Positions 17,207-28,658 of a stretch of DNA of 64,000 bases are shown here, piece by piece (position 1 is the first letter of the stretch; every line of letters begins with the position of its first letter). Under the pieces are notes generated by a model. It saw only the letters and a program-made list of their open reading frames with translations. It had not been told where the DNA came from and did no database searches. Position numbers and translations under genes: made by a program. Source of the stretch: Centipeda noxia ATCC 43541 (GTDB taxonomy: Bacteria > Bacillota > Negativicutes > Selenomonadales > Selenomonadaceae); NCBI RefSeq assembly GCF_000160555.1, contig NZ_GG749279.1, forward strand, positions 31,865 to 95,864, read 5' to 3'.

Positions 17207-17956
17207 GTGCTCTGCTTTCAGGGAATATACGCGGATTACGGAACGGGAGACGATGCTGTGCATGCGCTTGCAGATGCCTCGCTTTCTGCGGGGCGCGGGG
17301 AAGTGCTCGCGCTGATCGGTCCCTCGGGCTGCGGAAAGTCGACGCTGCTGCGCGTTGGGGCGGGGCTTTTGCGTCCCAAGGCGGGAACGGTGCTTGCTGA
17401 TGGTATTCCCATAGATCAGCGCACATTGCGTATCGGATTTCTGCCGCAGAATTATGGTTTGCTTGCATGGAAAACGGTGCGTGAGAATATCTTGCTCAGC
17501 ACTGAGGTCAAAGGGGAATGGAACGAAGAGCGGGCGTCGGTATTCGAGGAGCTTGTCAAAGATCTTGGGCTGACTTCTCTTTTGAATCGATATCCGCACG
17601 AACTCTCAGGCGGACAGCAGCAGCGCGTGGGCCTGGCACGCGTATTTCTCCTTGCGCCGGATCTGCTGCTGATGGATGAGCCGTTCTCTGCGCTCGACGT
17701 GATTACGCGCGAGTCGATGCAGGCGGTCTTTCTCGCACTTTGGAAGAAGCGCTCTGTGACAACGCTGCTCGTGACGCATTACGTGGAGGAGGCGCTGACG
17801 CTTGCAGGACGCATTGCCGTTATGACGGGAACGCCCGGGCATGTGGCCGAGATTATTGATAACCCGTTTGCGGGAAATCTTGCACAGCGCAGTACGCCGG
17901 AGTTCTTTGCGATGGGGCAGCGGCTGCGTGCGAGGATTGCGGGAGCAGGTGTGTGA
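17207..17956 (+). CDS. ABC transporter ATPase, NitT/TauT type
   Basis: Nucleotide-binding subunit of an importer of the nitrate/sulfonate/taurine class. Walker A GPSGCGKSTLL, Q-loop region FLPQNYGLLAW, signature LSGGQQQRVGLAR and Walker B LLLMDEPFSALD are all intact. The GTG at 17207 is used because GGGGGTG lies just upstream and the preceding in-frame sequence is the CRISPR terminator. Length is 249. It is coupled to the permease by TGATG. No solute-binding protein gene is adjacent, so the substrate cannot be named. Confidence 0.9.
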   Translation: MLCFQGIYADYGTGDDAVHALADASLSAGRGEVLALIGPSGCGKSTLLRVGAGLLRPKAGTVLADGIPIDQRTLRIGFLPQNYGLLAWKTVRENILLSTEVKGEWNEERASVFEELVKDLGLTSLLNRYPHELSGGQQQRVGLARVFLLAPDLLLMDEPFSALDVITRESMQAVFLALWKKRSVTTLLVTHYVEEALTLAGRIAVMTGTPGHVAEIIDNPFAGNLAQRSTPEFFAMGQRLRARIAGAGV

Positions 17957-18699
17957 TGGAGAAAATCTCGCTGCGTATGTTTGCGTTTGGGATATTCATA
18001 TGTCTTGCCGTTTGGGCAGGTGCTGCTCAACTTCTTCAAATACCTGTGGTTCCTTCGCCTGAATTGGTACTGATCCGGCTCGCGCAGAAATTCCTGGATA
18101 CGATTGCCGTTCACGCAGGATATAGTCTTATGCGGATTATGGTCGGGCTCTTTGCTGCTGTTGTCGCAGGCTATCCGATCGGTGTTCTGATGGGGTATTT
18201 CCCGCGTGTGAACCGTCTGCTTGCGCCGATTCTCTACCTGAGCTATCCCATTCCAAAGATTGCGCTTTTGCCCGTTGTCATGCTCCTTTTCGGTGTAGGA
18301 GAGACGAGCAAGCTTCTCTTGGTTTTCCTGATCATCGTGTTTCAGGTTGTTGTGGCTGTGCGCGATGCGATTGCCGCAATTCCGTCGGAGACTTACTTCC
18401 CGCTGCGTGTACTGGGGGCTTCCTTTACACAGCTGGTACGCCACATCATCCTTCCCGCTTCGCTGCCGAAGTTCATCACAGCGGTACGTGTGGCAATGGC
18501 GACGGCGATCTCCGTGCTGTTTTTCACGGAGACATTCGGTACGCAGTACGGCATCGGCTACTACATCATGGACGCATGGCTGCGTGTGAACTACCTCGAT
18601 ATGTACGCGGGCATTGTCGTTCTCAGCATGATGGGGTTTCTGTTCTTTGTTCTGCTCGATTTTGCAGAGCGGCGGCTGTGCGCGTGGAATCGGCAATAA
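17956..18699 (+). CDS. ABC transporter permease, NitT/TauT type
   Basis: Membrane permease of about six segments. The cytoplasmic loop after VLGASFTQLVRHIILPASLPKFITAVRVA carries the EAA-like ATPase contact, the sequence typical of SsuC/TauC/NrtB proteins. ATG 17956 overlaps the ATPase stop; a GTG at 17953 is also in frame. Length is 247. It is followed by a terminator, so this is a two-gene unit lacking its own binding protein. Confidence 0.88.
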   Translation: MEKISLRMFAFGIFICLAVWAGAAQLLQIPVVPSPELVLIRLAQKFLDTIAVHAGYSLMRIMVGLFAAVVAGYPIGVLMGYFPRVNRLLAPILYLSYPIPKIALLPVVMLLFGVGETSKLLLVFLIIVFQVVVAVRDAIAAIPSETYFPLRVLGASFTQLVRHIILPASLPKFITAVRVAMATAISVLFFTETFGTQYGIGYYIMDAWLRVNYLDMYAGIVVLSMMGFLFFVLLDFAERRLCAWNRQ

Positions 18700-18705
18700 A
18701 TACGA

Positions 18706-18738
18706 AAAGAGCGACCGCAGTGAGTGCAGTCGCTCTTT
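18706..18738. terminator. Bidirectional terminator
   Basis: AAAGAGCGAC / GTCGCTCTTT stem extended by a further four pairs with one mismatch, between the permease and the convergent DUF4153 gene. Confidence 0.85.
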
Positions 18739-18749
18739 AGCATATATTC

Positions 18750-20375
18750 TCAGCGGATCAGAACAAAGCCGGACGCATGTACCCAATGAATGCTGCCGGT
18801 TCGGTCCCATTCAATGACGGCACTCTCAAAGCAAATGAAATAGACATCCGTTTCATAATCCATAATCGGGAGGGTTTTGTGTTCCTTCCCATATTCGGCT
18901 AAGGCAGTGCCATAGGGACTCAGATCAATGCGCACCTCGGCTCCGTCTTCTCGTTGGAGAGTCAAGAATCCATCGTTGTTGATATTGTGCGTATCAAAAG
19001 GTATGAGCCTTTGGTAGCCTGCAACAGAGTGTTCCTGAGAGCTCTTCGCATAGAAAGAAAATGTCTCTTTGTGCGTATTGAAATTGGCGGCGAGCACCTG
19101 TGCGGCAAGCGGAGAGGCATCCTCACCAATGTAGCGCGCAATGTCGGCAATCTCCGCAATGGTCTTGCGCGGGAGATCATCTCTCTTTATCACCTGACCC
19201 TCCTGCAGGAGATTATTCTCCGTAAGGATCTGCGTGAGCCGCACCTCCTGATTGCGGAGCGGAACGTCGATAACGTTCAGGGGCGTGAGGGAGAAGATGA
19301 GCGCGAGAATGGCAGCGCAGAGGTAGACTTGCCGCGGTTTCTTTTTGAGAAATGCAACGACGAGCGCGTAGATGCCGCAGAACGTGCAGATCATTGAGAC
19401 GTAGCGTGCTGTGGTCAGACCGTACGCTTCATAGCGCAGGTATACACCGTAGAGCTGTACGGCAAGAATGGGGAGAAAGAGGAGAAGCCCCCACTTCAAA
19501 AAGCGGTTAAAGAGGGGAAGGCGTTTTTGTTCAGCCAGTGTTCCAAAGAAAAATGCAAAGCCCAAGAGTGCAAATGAAGCAAACCAATTCATCGTTCCGA
19601 CAGGCATTTCGCCCGCAAGGATGATCTTGCCCACGTAGATATAGAGGACGAGGAGCAGCACGGCATAGACGGGGAAAAAGAGATAGAGGAGCAGTTTTTG
19701 CACGGCGATGGAGTGTTCATAGTGCTCGCCTGCTCTTGGGAGTGCACCGAGGAATGCGCCCAATCCCCAGACACCGTATGCAATCAATCCTGCGAAGAGG
19801 TAGGTCGTCTCCGGCAGCCAGCCATCGGCGTCGGTGATGATCAGCGCCCAGAATGCTGCAACGCAGAGCATCAGGCCGAGAAAGAGCAGGATACTCGTCG
19901 CAATGGAAAAGACTGCAGCAAAGAGGAGAGCAGGAAGTCCCGGTGCACGGTTTGTATGCTCGAGGAAAAAGAGTGCAAGAAAACTCAGTGCGAGATATAC
20001 ACCGAGTGTCCCCATGATCAGATGACGGCTCGGCGTTTCGATGCCATACCAAAAATATGCGAATATCAGGAATAGAACGGCGGAGCAGGCAGCCGTCACA
20101 ATCGGCGCCTTTTTTACGGAAAAAGCATCACGCAGGAGACTGCCCGCCGCTGCCGCAAGCCACGCGGCGATGACTGCGGGCAGCAGCTGCGTCAGGCGGT
20201 CGAACAGCACAGAGTTCTCGAACCCAAATGAGGGGATATCATAGCCGGGGCGCATGAGGATCGCACCCGCAGCGATGAAAAAACCGACCGCCTGCCAGAA
20301 CACCGCAACGGGAAAACGGCGGACGAGTTCATGCGTTCGTCCCTTCAGCTGCAGCATACGAACGGAAATATTCAT
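18750..20375 (-). CDS. DUF4153 multi-spanning membrane protein
   Basis: 541 residues. About twelve hydrophobic segments occupy the first 400 residues, followed by a soluble C-terminal domain of about 140 residues. The sequence before that domain, SLTPLNVIDVPLRNQEVRL, is typical of DUF4153 proteins. The function is unknown; family members are often found in Firmicutes as single genes. ATG 20375 follows AAGGAGGGAG by five bases; the longer upstream frame is not needed. It is transcribed alone towards the ABC genes. Confidence 0.82.
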   Translation of the reverse strand: MNISVRMLQLKGRTHELVRRFPVAVFWQAVGFFIAAGAILMRPGYDIPSFGFENSVLFDRLTQLLPAVIAAWLAAAAGSLLRDAFSVKKAPIVTAACSAVLFLIFAYFWYGIETPSRHLIMGTLGVYLALSFLALFFLEHTNRAPGLPALLFAAVFSIATSILLFLGLMLCVAAFWALIITDADGWLPETTYLFAGLIAYGVWGLGAFLGALPRAGEHYEHSIAVQKLLLYLFFPVYAVLLLVLYIYVGKIILAGEMPVGTMNWFASFALLGFAFFFGTLAEQKRLPLFNRFLKWGLLLFLPILAVQLYGVYLRYEAYGLTTARYVSMICTFCGIYALVVAFLKKKPRQVYLCAAILALIFSLTPLNVIDVPLRNQEVRLTQILTENNLLQEGQVIKRDDLPRKTIAEIADIARYIGEDASPLAAQVLAANFNTHKETFSFYAKSSQEHSVAGYQRLIPFDTHNINNDGFLTLQREDGAEVRIDLSPYGTALAEYGKEHKTLPIMDYETDVYFICFESAVIEWDRTGSIHWVHASGFVLIR

Positions 20376-20467
20376 TATACTCCCTCCTTTGATATCCATT
20401 CTATCGTTGCGGTGATTTCCAGTCAATGAATGCAGCATTAAGCCCGTGAATACATGCGGTCAATACC

Positions 20468-20497
20468 TTTACAACGACCTTCGAAAAATGGTAATAT
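20468..20497 (+). promoter_or_regulatory. Putative promoter of the glutamine synthetase gene
   Basis: TTTACA, an 18-base spacer, then TAATAT. Confidence 0.45.
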
Positions 20498-20564
20498 GGG
20501 CGCGTGGTTTTTTCGCATGGACGATCTGTTCGGCATTCTTTTATGAAAAAGGTGGTACGCAAAG

Positions 20565-22454
20565 ATGAACGAACTTCTCTATAAAATCCCCGCCAATACA
20601 CCGCGTGAGGAGATCATTCGGCAGCTCAAGGCACATCCGGAGGTGCGCTTCGTTTCGCTCGTGGGCATTGATATGGCGGGCAACGATACGGATGAGAAGA
20701 TCCCTGTGCGGATTTTTATTGAGGATATCGAAAAATTTTATAACGGAACCGCCGTACAGACAGACGGTTCCTCCGTGGTCCTGCCGAAGATCGCAACAAT
20801 CAACAATGCGAAGGTTGATCTTCCGATCGATCCTGCAGTCAACTGGTTTGTGGACTACGATCCCGAGAGCTCGGACGAGGAGACGGGGCTGCCCGTCGGG
20901 ACGCTGCGCATTCCCTCCTTTATCATTCACGAGGAAAAACGTGTCGATTCGCGTGCAGCACTTGTGGATACGCTCGCCTATGTCAAGCGTGAACTCCTCG
21001 CCTTCTTCCGTGCCAATCCGGACATCTCCGGCGCGCCAAGCCTCAACGGGAAGAACATTGAGGATATCGTCTTTACCTCGGCGACAGAGCTCGAGTTCTG
21101 GGTCAAGACGCCGCTTGATGACAACGCGTCCATCGAGGAGATGTCGGCCTCACAGGTGATGAACGAGCAGTATTGGGAGCGGACGCACGGGGCTGTGCGC
21201 ACGGCGCTCGAGGACTGCCTTATCCAGCTTGACAAATATGGTTTCCACATGGAGATGGGGCATAAGGAAGTCGGCGGACTGAAGGCACAAATCGATGAGA
21301 ATGGCTGCATGACGCATGTCTGCGAACAGATCGAGATCGATTGGCAGTTCGACAACGCTGTGCAGGCGGCGGACAATGAGCTTTTCGTTCGCACCTTTGT
21401 ACGTGAGATTTTCCGCCTCTATGGACTGGAGGTCAATTTCAAGGCGAAACCGCTCATCGGTCTTGCAGGCAACGGCGAGCATACGCATCTCAGCCTCGCA
21501 GCAGTCACGAAGGACGGCAAGCGCCACAGCCTTTTTGCAGCGGATGATCAGAATGCGGATTATATGAATGCCGTCGGCTACGGTGCTCTGATGGGTCTCC
21601 TGAAGAACTACGAGGCGGTCAGCCCCTTCGTCTCCGCGACGAACGATGCGTTCAACCGTCTCAAGCCCGGCTTCGAGGCGCCGGTCTGCGTCGTTACCTC
21701 GTTTGGTGCGACGCCTGCGATTCCTTCGCGCAACCGCACCGTACTTGTCAGTCTCATCCGCGACCTCAAAAGTCCCCTTGCAACGCGTTTTGAGCTCCGT
21801 GCGACCAATCCGTATTCGAATACCTATCTCGTTCTTGCTGCCGCATATCTTGCCATCCTCGATGGGATCAAGCATACAGCGGGGCGTACGACGACGGAAC
21901 TCCTCGGCGAACTCTCAAAGCAGCCGGGGGAGAAGGGATTCTATCTCGAAACCGATCGTGCCTATCGGAGTGAGGAGGACGTATTCGAGCACTATACGGC
22001 GGACGAGCGCGATGCACGCTTCGGCAAACCGCCCGCAACAGTTTGGGAGAATATGCTCGGATTCGAACTCTACCCGGAGAAAGTAGCGGTACTTACAGCG
22101 GGCAACACTCTTCGGCCGCAGATCATCGAGTCGTTCCGTACGGGCGCTCTTTTACGCTGGAAGATTGAGCTCATCAGCCGCATCATTCCGGAGAACCGCG
22201 AGATCGTCCGCCGCATGGCGGAGATCAAGAGTGACTTCGTCACGGATCAGGATGCCTATATGTGGAATAAGATTCACGATCTGCGCATCTATCTCGCAAA
22301 GGATACGATTGACGATAAGGCACTCTTTACACTACTCATCAAGGCGCTCAATGAGGGGGACTATCCGACGGCGTCTGCGCTCCAGATCGAAATGTATGCG
22401 AAGATAGAGGAGCTCAAGGGCCTTTACGAATGCTATAAAAAGAATATGATCTAA
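20565..22454 (+). CDS. Glutamine synthetase-like protein, long atypical form
   Basis: A 629-residue member of the glutamine synthetase fold, far longer than GSI (about 450-470) and not GSIII by its N-terminus. Visible catalytic-core motifs are ELEFWV near 175, MGHKEVGG, GLAGNGEHTHLSL near 299, NRLKPGFEAPVC, PSRNRT and FELRATNPYSNTYL near 407. The N-terminal 120 residues hold the beta-grasp part. The extra length is in a C-terminal helical region of about 180 residues. It probably makes glutamine, but the altered ammonia/metal-site contexts mean another amine ligation is possible. It starts at ATG after AAAGGTGG, followed by a terminator. Confidence 0.82.
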   Translation: MNELLYKIPANTPREEIIRQLKAHPEVRFVSLVGIDMAGNDTDEKIPVRIFIEDIEKFYNGTAVQTDGSSVVLPKIATINNAKVDLPIDPAVNWFVDYDPESSDEETGLPVGTLRIPSFIIHEEKRVDSRAALVDTLAYVKRELLAFFRANPDISGAPSLNGKNIEDIVFTSATELEFWVKTPLDDNASIEEMSASQVMNEQYWERTHGAVRTALEDCLIQLDKYGFHMEMGHKEVGGLKAQIDENGCMTHVCEQIEIDWQFDNAVQAADNELFVRTFVREIFRLYGLEVNFKAKPLIGLAGNGEHTHLSLAAVTKDGKRHSLFAADDQNADYMNAVGYGALMGLLKNYEAVSPFVSATNDAFNRLKPGFEAPVCVVTSFGATPAIPSRNRTVLVSLIRDLKSPLATRFELRATNPYSNTYLVLAAAYLAILDGIKHTAGRTTTELLGELSKQPGEKGFYLETDRAYRSEEDVFEHYTADERDARFGKPPATVWENMLGFELYPEKVAVLTAGNTLRPQIIESFRTGALLRWKIELISRIIPENREIVRRMAEIKSDFVTDQDAYMWNKIHDLRIYLAKDTIDDKALFTLLIKALNEGDYPTASALQIEMYAKIEELKGLYECYKKNMI

Positions 22455-22460
22455 ATGCGG

Positions 22461-22493
22461 GGAGTTCTGTCATAAACTGGCAGAGCTCCTTTT
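22461..22493 (+). terminator. Terminator after glutamine synthetase gene
   Basis: GGAGTTCTG / CAGAGCTCC stem with one G-T pair and a T run. Confidence 0.7.
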
Positions 22494-22501
22494 AAGAGAA
22501 A

Positions 22502-22541
22502 AAAGTCAAAAAATCAAAATAGTATTTGACTTTTTGACTTT
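22502..22541. promoter_or_regulatory. Palindromic TCAAA-rich operator-like element over the clpB promoter
   Basis: AAAGTCAAAAAATCAAAAT (22502-22520) and ATTTGACTTTTTGACTTT (22524-22541) are near-perfect inverted repeats three bases apart. Each half holds two copies of a GTCAAA-type unit 8-9 bases apart. The CtsR operator is built from two RGTCAAA heptads but spaced 10 bases apart, so this is CtsR-like rather than a consensus match. The right half includes the -35 box and most of the spacer, so a bound repressor would block clpB. Confidence 0.55.
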
Positions 22542-22553
22542 ATCTGTTATAAT
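22526..22553 (+). promoter_or_regulatory. Promoter of clpB
   Basis: TTGACT, a 16-base spacer, then TATAAT, overlapping the palindromic element. Confidence 0.75.
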
Positions 22554-22593
22554 GGGAGCATGAAGACAAAAATAAATGGTGGAGGGACACATT

Positions 22594-25167
<2,574 letters not shown>

Positions 25168-25174
25168 TGTTTTG

Positions 25175-25207
25175 GGGGCTGCTCTTTTTTCGGAGCAGCC
25201 CCTTTTT
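25175..25207 (+). terminator. Terminator after clpB
   Basis: GGGGCTGCTC / GAGCAGCCCC stem followed by five T. Confidence 0.9.
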
Positions 25208-25300
25208 CGTACCAAAGGTTACAGCCTTTCTTCACCGACTTGCGTTATAATCGCTGTAAAGAGATGACAAAGAGCAATTTACATAAAAGGAGCTTTGACG

Positions 25301-26743
25301 ATGGAAAAGATACTCGACCTGAAAAAGACGGTCGCTGAGCTGGTGGAGGAGAATCCCGAGGTTAAGGATATCATGGCGGAGATCGGGTTCAAGGAGATTA
25401 CAAATCCCGTCGCGCTGAACGTGATGGGGCGCATCATGACGATCCCGCGCGGTGCAGCAGTGAAGGGGATCGACCTCGCGAAGGTCATCGCAGCGTTCGA
25501 GGGGCGCGGATACACCGTTATCAGTGAGGATACGCAGTCGCGGCAGGGACGCCTGCGCGGATTCATTGAGCGCCTGTCGAGTGGCGAAGAGCTGGAATCC
25601 GTTCGAAAGGACTTCGTGAAGGAGTTCGCCCACGTCGAGGCGCAAGAGATCATGGAGGCGGAGCAGACTCTCATCAAGGGGGGGATGCCGATCACCGAGG
25701 TCCAACGCCTGTGCGATGTGCACTCAGCACTCTTTCACGGGGCGGTGGATGCGCCTCCGGGCGCGCTCTCGCACGATGAGATTCATGCGCAGGCTGCATC
25801 CGTTGATCCGAATGATTTGGATGCGCTGCCGGAGGGACACCCGCTCTCTCTTCTGCGTGCAGAAAACCGTGCGCTCAATGTTTTGCTCGACACGATTGAG
25901 GGAGAGCTGGACGGTGCGAAGCGCTCGGATGAGATCGTGCAGCATATCCTCGCGTTGGGCGATCTGCGCATGCACTACATCAAGAAGGAAGAAATCCTGA
26001 TGCCGATCCTCTACGACTACGGCGTCACAGGACCCTCACAGGTCATGTGGGGCGTCGACGATGAGATGAAGCGCGAGCTCAGTGTGATAACGAAGGCGCT
26101 TAAAGAGGATGCAGAGACGCTTCCGATGTATGAAGCGCGCATCCGCGCGCTGACCCAGCGTGTGCGTGAGATGATTTTCAAAGAGGAGAAGATTCTCTTC
26201 CCGCTCAGTCTGCGCTATTTTACCGAGATCGAATGGTATCGCGCCTACCACGATCTGCTGGAGATGGGCGTCTCGTTTGGCATCGCTATTCCCGCATGGC
26301 CCGCGGCGCAGCCGTGGCTCGATCAAGAAGAGGAGCGCCTTGCGCGTTCGCAGGCGGACGGGAAGCTGCAGTTCCCGACGGGAGAGCTCTCGATGGAGCA
26401 GCTGACGACAATACTGCAGCTGCTGCCTGTGGATATTACCTTCATCGACAAAGACGATGTCGTCCGTTTCTTCACGAACGAGGGACAGGTATTCACGCGT
26501 CCAATGTCCGCACTCGGACGGGATGTAATGAACTGTCATCCGCCCGAGATTATCCCGGTAGTGCGCAATCTGATTGCGGATTTCAAGGCGAAGAAGCGCA
26601 CGCAGATGATCGTGCACCGCTACATCCGTGAGCGCCCGATCCGCGTGCACTATCAGGCGATGTACGATAAGGCGGGGGAGTACATCGGAACGGTCGAGTT
26701 TGTGACCGACCACGCGGAGCCGCTCGAAAAATTCCGCCGCTAA
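25301..26743 (+). CDS. DUF1858/DUF438, hemerythrin and PAS domain protein
   Basis: 480 residues in several blocks. The N-terminus is DUF1858-like (LDLKKTVAELVEENPEV to about 65). A DUF438 segment follows, then a helical hemerythrin-type domain with His and Glu residues (HILALGDLRMHYIKKEEILMP, FKEEKILFPLSL), then a C-terminal PAS domain (LLPVDITFIDKDDVVRFF, IGRD-like LGRDVMNCHPPE). This architecture is common in anaerobic Firmicutes and is suspected to sense oxygen, NO or redox state; the output is unknown. ATG 25301 follows AAAGGAG by eight bases; TTG 25295 is also in frame. Confidence 0.88.
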   Translation: MEKILDLKKTVAELVEENPEVKDIMAEIGFKEITNPVALNVMGRIMTIPRGAAVKGIDLAKVIAAFEGRGYTVISEDTQSRQGRLRGFIERLSSGEELESVRKDFVKEFAHVEAQEIMEAEQTLIKGGMPITEVQRLCDVHSALFHGAVDAPPGALSHDEIHAQAASVDPNDLDALPEGHPLSLLRAENRALNVLLDTIEGELDGAKRSDEIVQHILALGDLRMHYIKKEEILMPILYDYGVTGPSQVMWGVDDEMKRELSVITKALKEDAETLPMYEARIRALTQRVREMIFKEEKILFPLSLRYFTEIEWYRAYHDLLEMGVSFGIAIPAWPAAQPWLDQEEERLARSQADGKLQFPTGELSMEQLTTILQLLPVDITFIDKDDVVRFFTNEGQVFTRPMSALGRDVMNCHPPEIIPVVRNLIADFKAKKRTQMIVHRYIRERPIRVHYQAMYDKAGEYIGTVEFVTDHAEPLEKFRR

Positions 26744-26791
26744 GACGTGACATAAGGATATGACAATACAATGAGTTCTTAGGCATGAACT

Positions 26792-26818
26792 GGCATGAAG
26801 CTGTTTCATGCCTTTTTT
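26792..26818 (+). terminator. Terminator after DUF438 gene
   Basis: GGCATGAA / TTCATGCC stem and six T. Confidence 0.88.
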
Positions 26819-26834
26819 GATGGAACTTTCAGCC

Positions 26835-26863
26835 TTGACATTGGTTATCGAAGTGGATACTAT
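26835..26863 (+). promoter_or_regulatory. Promoter of the UDG-fold/PARG genes
   Basis: Consensus TTGACA, a 17-base spacer, then TACTAT, 31 bases before the start codon. Confidence 0.7.
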
Positions 26864-26894
26864 TATGTTAGAATAAAATGAGGAGGGGACAGAA

Positions 26895-27644
26895 ATGAAC
26901 AAACGTGAAGCCTATGAAAGTCTTGTACAAGACGCACGGAAGTTCTATCAGGAACAGGATGGATCTTCTTTTCTGATGCAGCTTGATGAGACGTTTGGTG
27001 TTTGTAAAGAAATTAATCTTTATACCTATTGGCAGGGCAGAGGATATGCCGAAACGACGCCGGAAATAAAATACTTGTTGGTTGGACAGGACTGGGGCAA
27101 CCCATATTCTGCGCCGAAGACGTTTCAAGATAGGATCAGACAGATTATCAGCGGAAAAGACTTACCGTATATCAGTGACGAAAAGAAAATGGACAGTGGG
27201 TTTCAAACGGATAAAAACTTGATTGAGCTCTTTCGTCATTTGGGTTATGAAATTGCACAACAGCGGTACAATGAGCTTTTCTTTACGAATTTTTGCTTGG
27301 GCTACCGGCGTAAAGAAAGCAGCAGGGGTATGACGAAGAAACGCATGAATAAGGACAGGGAGCGTTTTCAGGAGTTATGTACCATATTGCAGCCAAAGAA
27401 TATTTTGTGCTTGGGACGTATGAGCTTTGAATGTGTTTATAAGACACTTGTAAAAGGCTCCAGAATACCATATAAGGGCTATATGAAATATATCGAAGAA
27501 CATCCACAGATCAACGCGGATCCTGCGTATGGGGGCGGGGTGATATATCCGCTGGCACATTGCGGCGGTCTTGGGATAAGGAATCGACCATTGGAGCAGC
27601 AAATTAAAGATTGGAAGTGGGTCGGGGAGACCTCCATGCAATGA
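26895..27644 (+). CDS. Uracil-DNA-glycosylase-fold family protein
   Basis: 249 residues. The order of motifs is that of the UDG superfamily: LLVGQDWGNPYS near 60 at the active-site motif 1 position, ELFFTNFCLG in the middle, ILCLGRMSFE, and PLAHCGGLG at the place of the usual HPS motif. No iron-sulfur Cys set is visible. Whether it excises a base or only binds nucleic acid cannot be told. Codon use and composition are more AT-rich than the flanking operons. GAGGGG precedes the ATG. A PARG/macrodomain gene starts 22 bases downstream, suggesting an operon acquired as a unit. Confidence 0.65.
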   Translation: MNKREAYESLVQDARKFYQEQDGSSFLMQLDETFGVCKEINLYTYWQGRGYAETTPEIKYLLVGQDWGNPYSAPKTFQDRIRQIISGKDLPYISDEKKMDSGFQTDKNLIELFRHLGYEIAQQRYNELFFTNFCLGYRRKESSRGMTKKRMNKDRERFQELCTILQPKNILCLGRMSFECVYKTLVKGSRIPYKGYMKYIEEHPQINADPAYGGGVIYPLAHCGGLGIRNRPLEQQIKDWKWVGETSMQ

Positions 27645-27665
27645 GATGAAAAAGGAGGGGCTGCG

Positions 27666-28658
27666 ATGTCTCGGCAGGAACGCAGGCGAATCGCGGAAGA
27701 AACCATACAGATTACACATCAAGGCAGGTATCAAAAGCATGGAAAAACAATACTTCTTCCCAAAGAGGACTATAGCGCAGCAATTCTCATAGATGCCAAG
27801 GAGGCAAAACGCTGCGGAGAAGTTGTAAAAAATGGCTGCTCGATATCAGATACGCCCGATATTTATGTCTTGGATGCAGATTCTTTTGCCTGTGCCGAGG
27901 GAATGGAGAACGTCCTCGTAATGAATTTCGCCAATGCACATGTACCCGGCGGAGGGGTTCGAAACGGCGCAAATGCACAGGAAGAATGTTTGTGCAGAGA
28001 GAGTACACTCTATCATTCCATAGGCGGCGATGTGGCATACGAGATGTATGACTATAACAATCGCCGAAAAAATGCCTGTGATTCAGACTACATGATACTA
28101 TCACCCCATGTATGCGTCTTTCGGAATCTTCATGATGATTTTTTGGATGAGCCGTTTCTGACCTCTGTCATTACGATTCCCGCACCGAACCGCAACGGTG
28201 CGGCGCGGGAGGTTTCTCCCGCTGTGCTGTCCCGTGTAATGAAATCGAGGCTAAGGAAAATGTTTGCCGCTGCCGCAGCGCATGGGTATTCGTCTCTCGT
28301 TCTTGGTGCATGGGGATGCGGGGCATTTGGGCACGATCCATATAGCGTTGCAAAGTATTTTTATGATATTCTTATGAATGAAGGATATCACAAATACTTT
28401 CGGACAATAGCATTTGCAATTATTGATAGAGGTGAAAAGAAAAATTTTCACGCATTTGCAGATGTATTTCAGGATGTTGGAACAATATGCACCAATGATA
28501 CATCTGAAGCTGTGACAGCAGTACCGGGATTTTATCAAACAAGTCATCCGTTCATCATATACAACTTTTCTCAGGAAAACATTTCGCCTGAGAATAAAGG
28601 CTATTCTTATGGCACAACGAAGAACGGAATTCCCTTTATGGCAGAAATCTGGGAGTAG
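27666..28658 (+). CDS. TIGR02452-type microbial PARG/macrodomain protein, C-terminally interrupted
   Basis: Poly(ADP-ribose) glycohydrolase-like macrodomain of the microbial PARG class (DUF2263 / TIGR02452). The diagnostic loop is HVPGGGVRNGANAQEECLCRES from about residue 92, holding the GGG and catalytic QEE. LVLGAWGCGAFGHDP is the second ligand loop. The family core seems complete by about residue 275. The last 50 residues look like the start of another domain, cut by TAG at 28656-28658. The same frame stays open for 136 more codons downstream, so the gene probably once encoded a longer protein. RBS AAAGGAGGGG. It is in operon with the UDG-fold gene. Confidence 0.82.
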   Translation: MSRQERRRIAEETIQITHQGRYQKHGKTILLPKEDYSAAILIDAKEAKRCGEVVKNGCSISDTPDIYVLDADSFACAEGMENVLVMNFANAHVPGGGVRNGANAQEECLCRESTLYHSIGGDVAYEMYDYNNRRKNACDSDYMILSPHVCVFRNLHDDFLDEPFLTSVITIPAPNRNGAAREVSPAVLSRVMKSRLRKMFAAAAAHGYSSLVLGAWGCGAFGHDPYSVAKYFYDILMNEGYHKYFRTIAFAIIDRGEKKNFHAFADVFQDVGTICTNDTSEAVTAVPGFYQTSHPFIIYNFSQENISPENKGYSYGTTKNGIPFMAEIWE

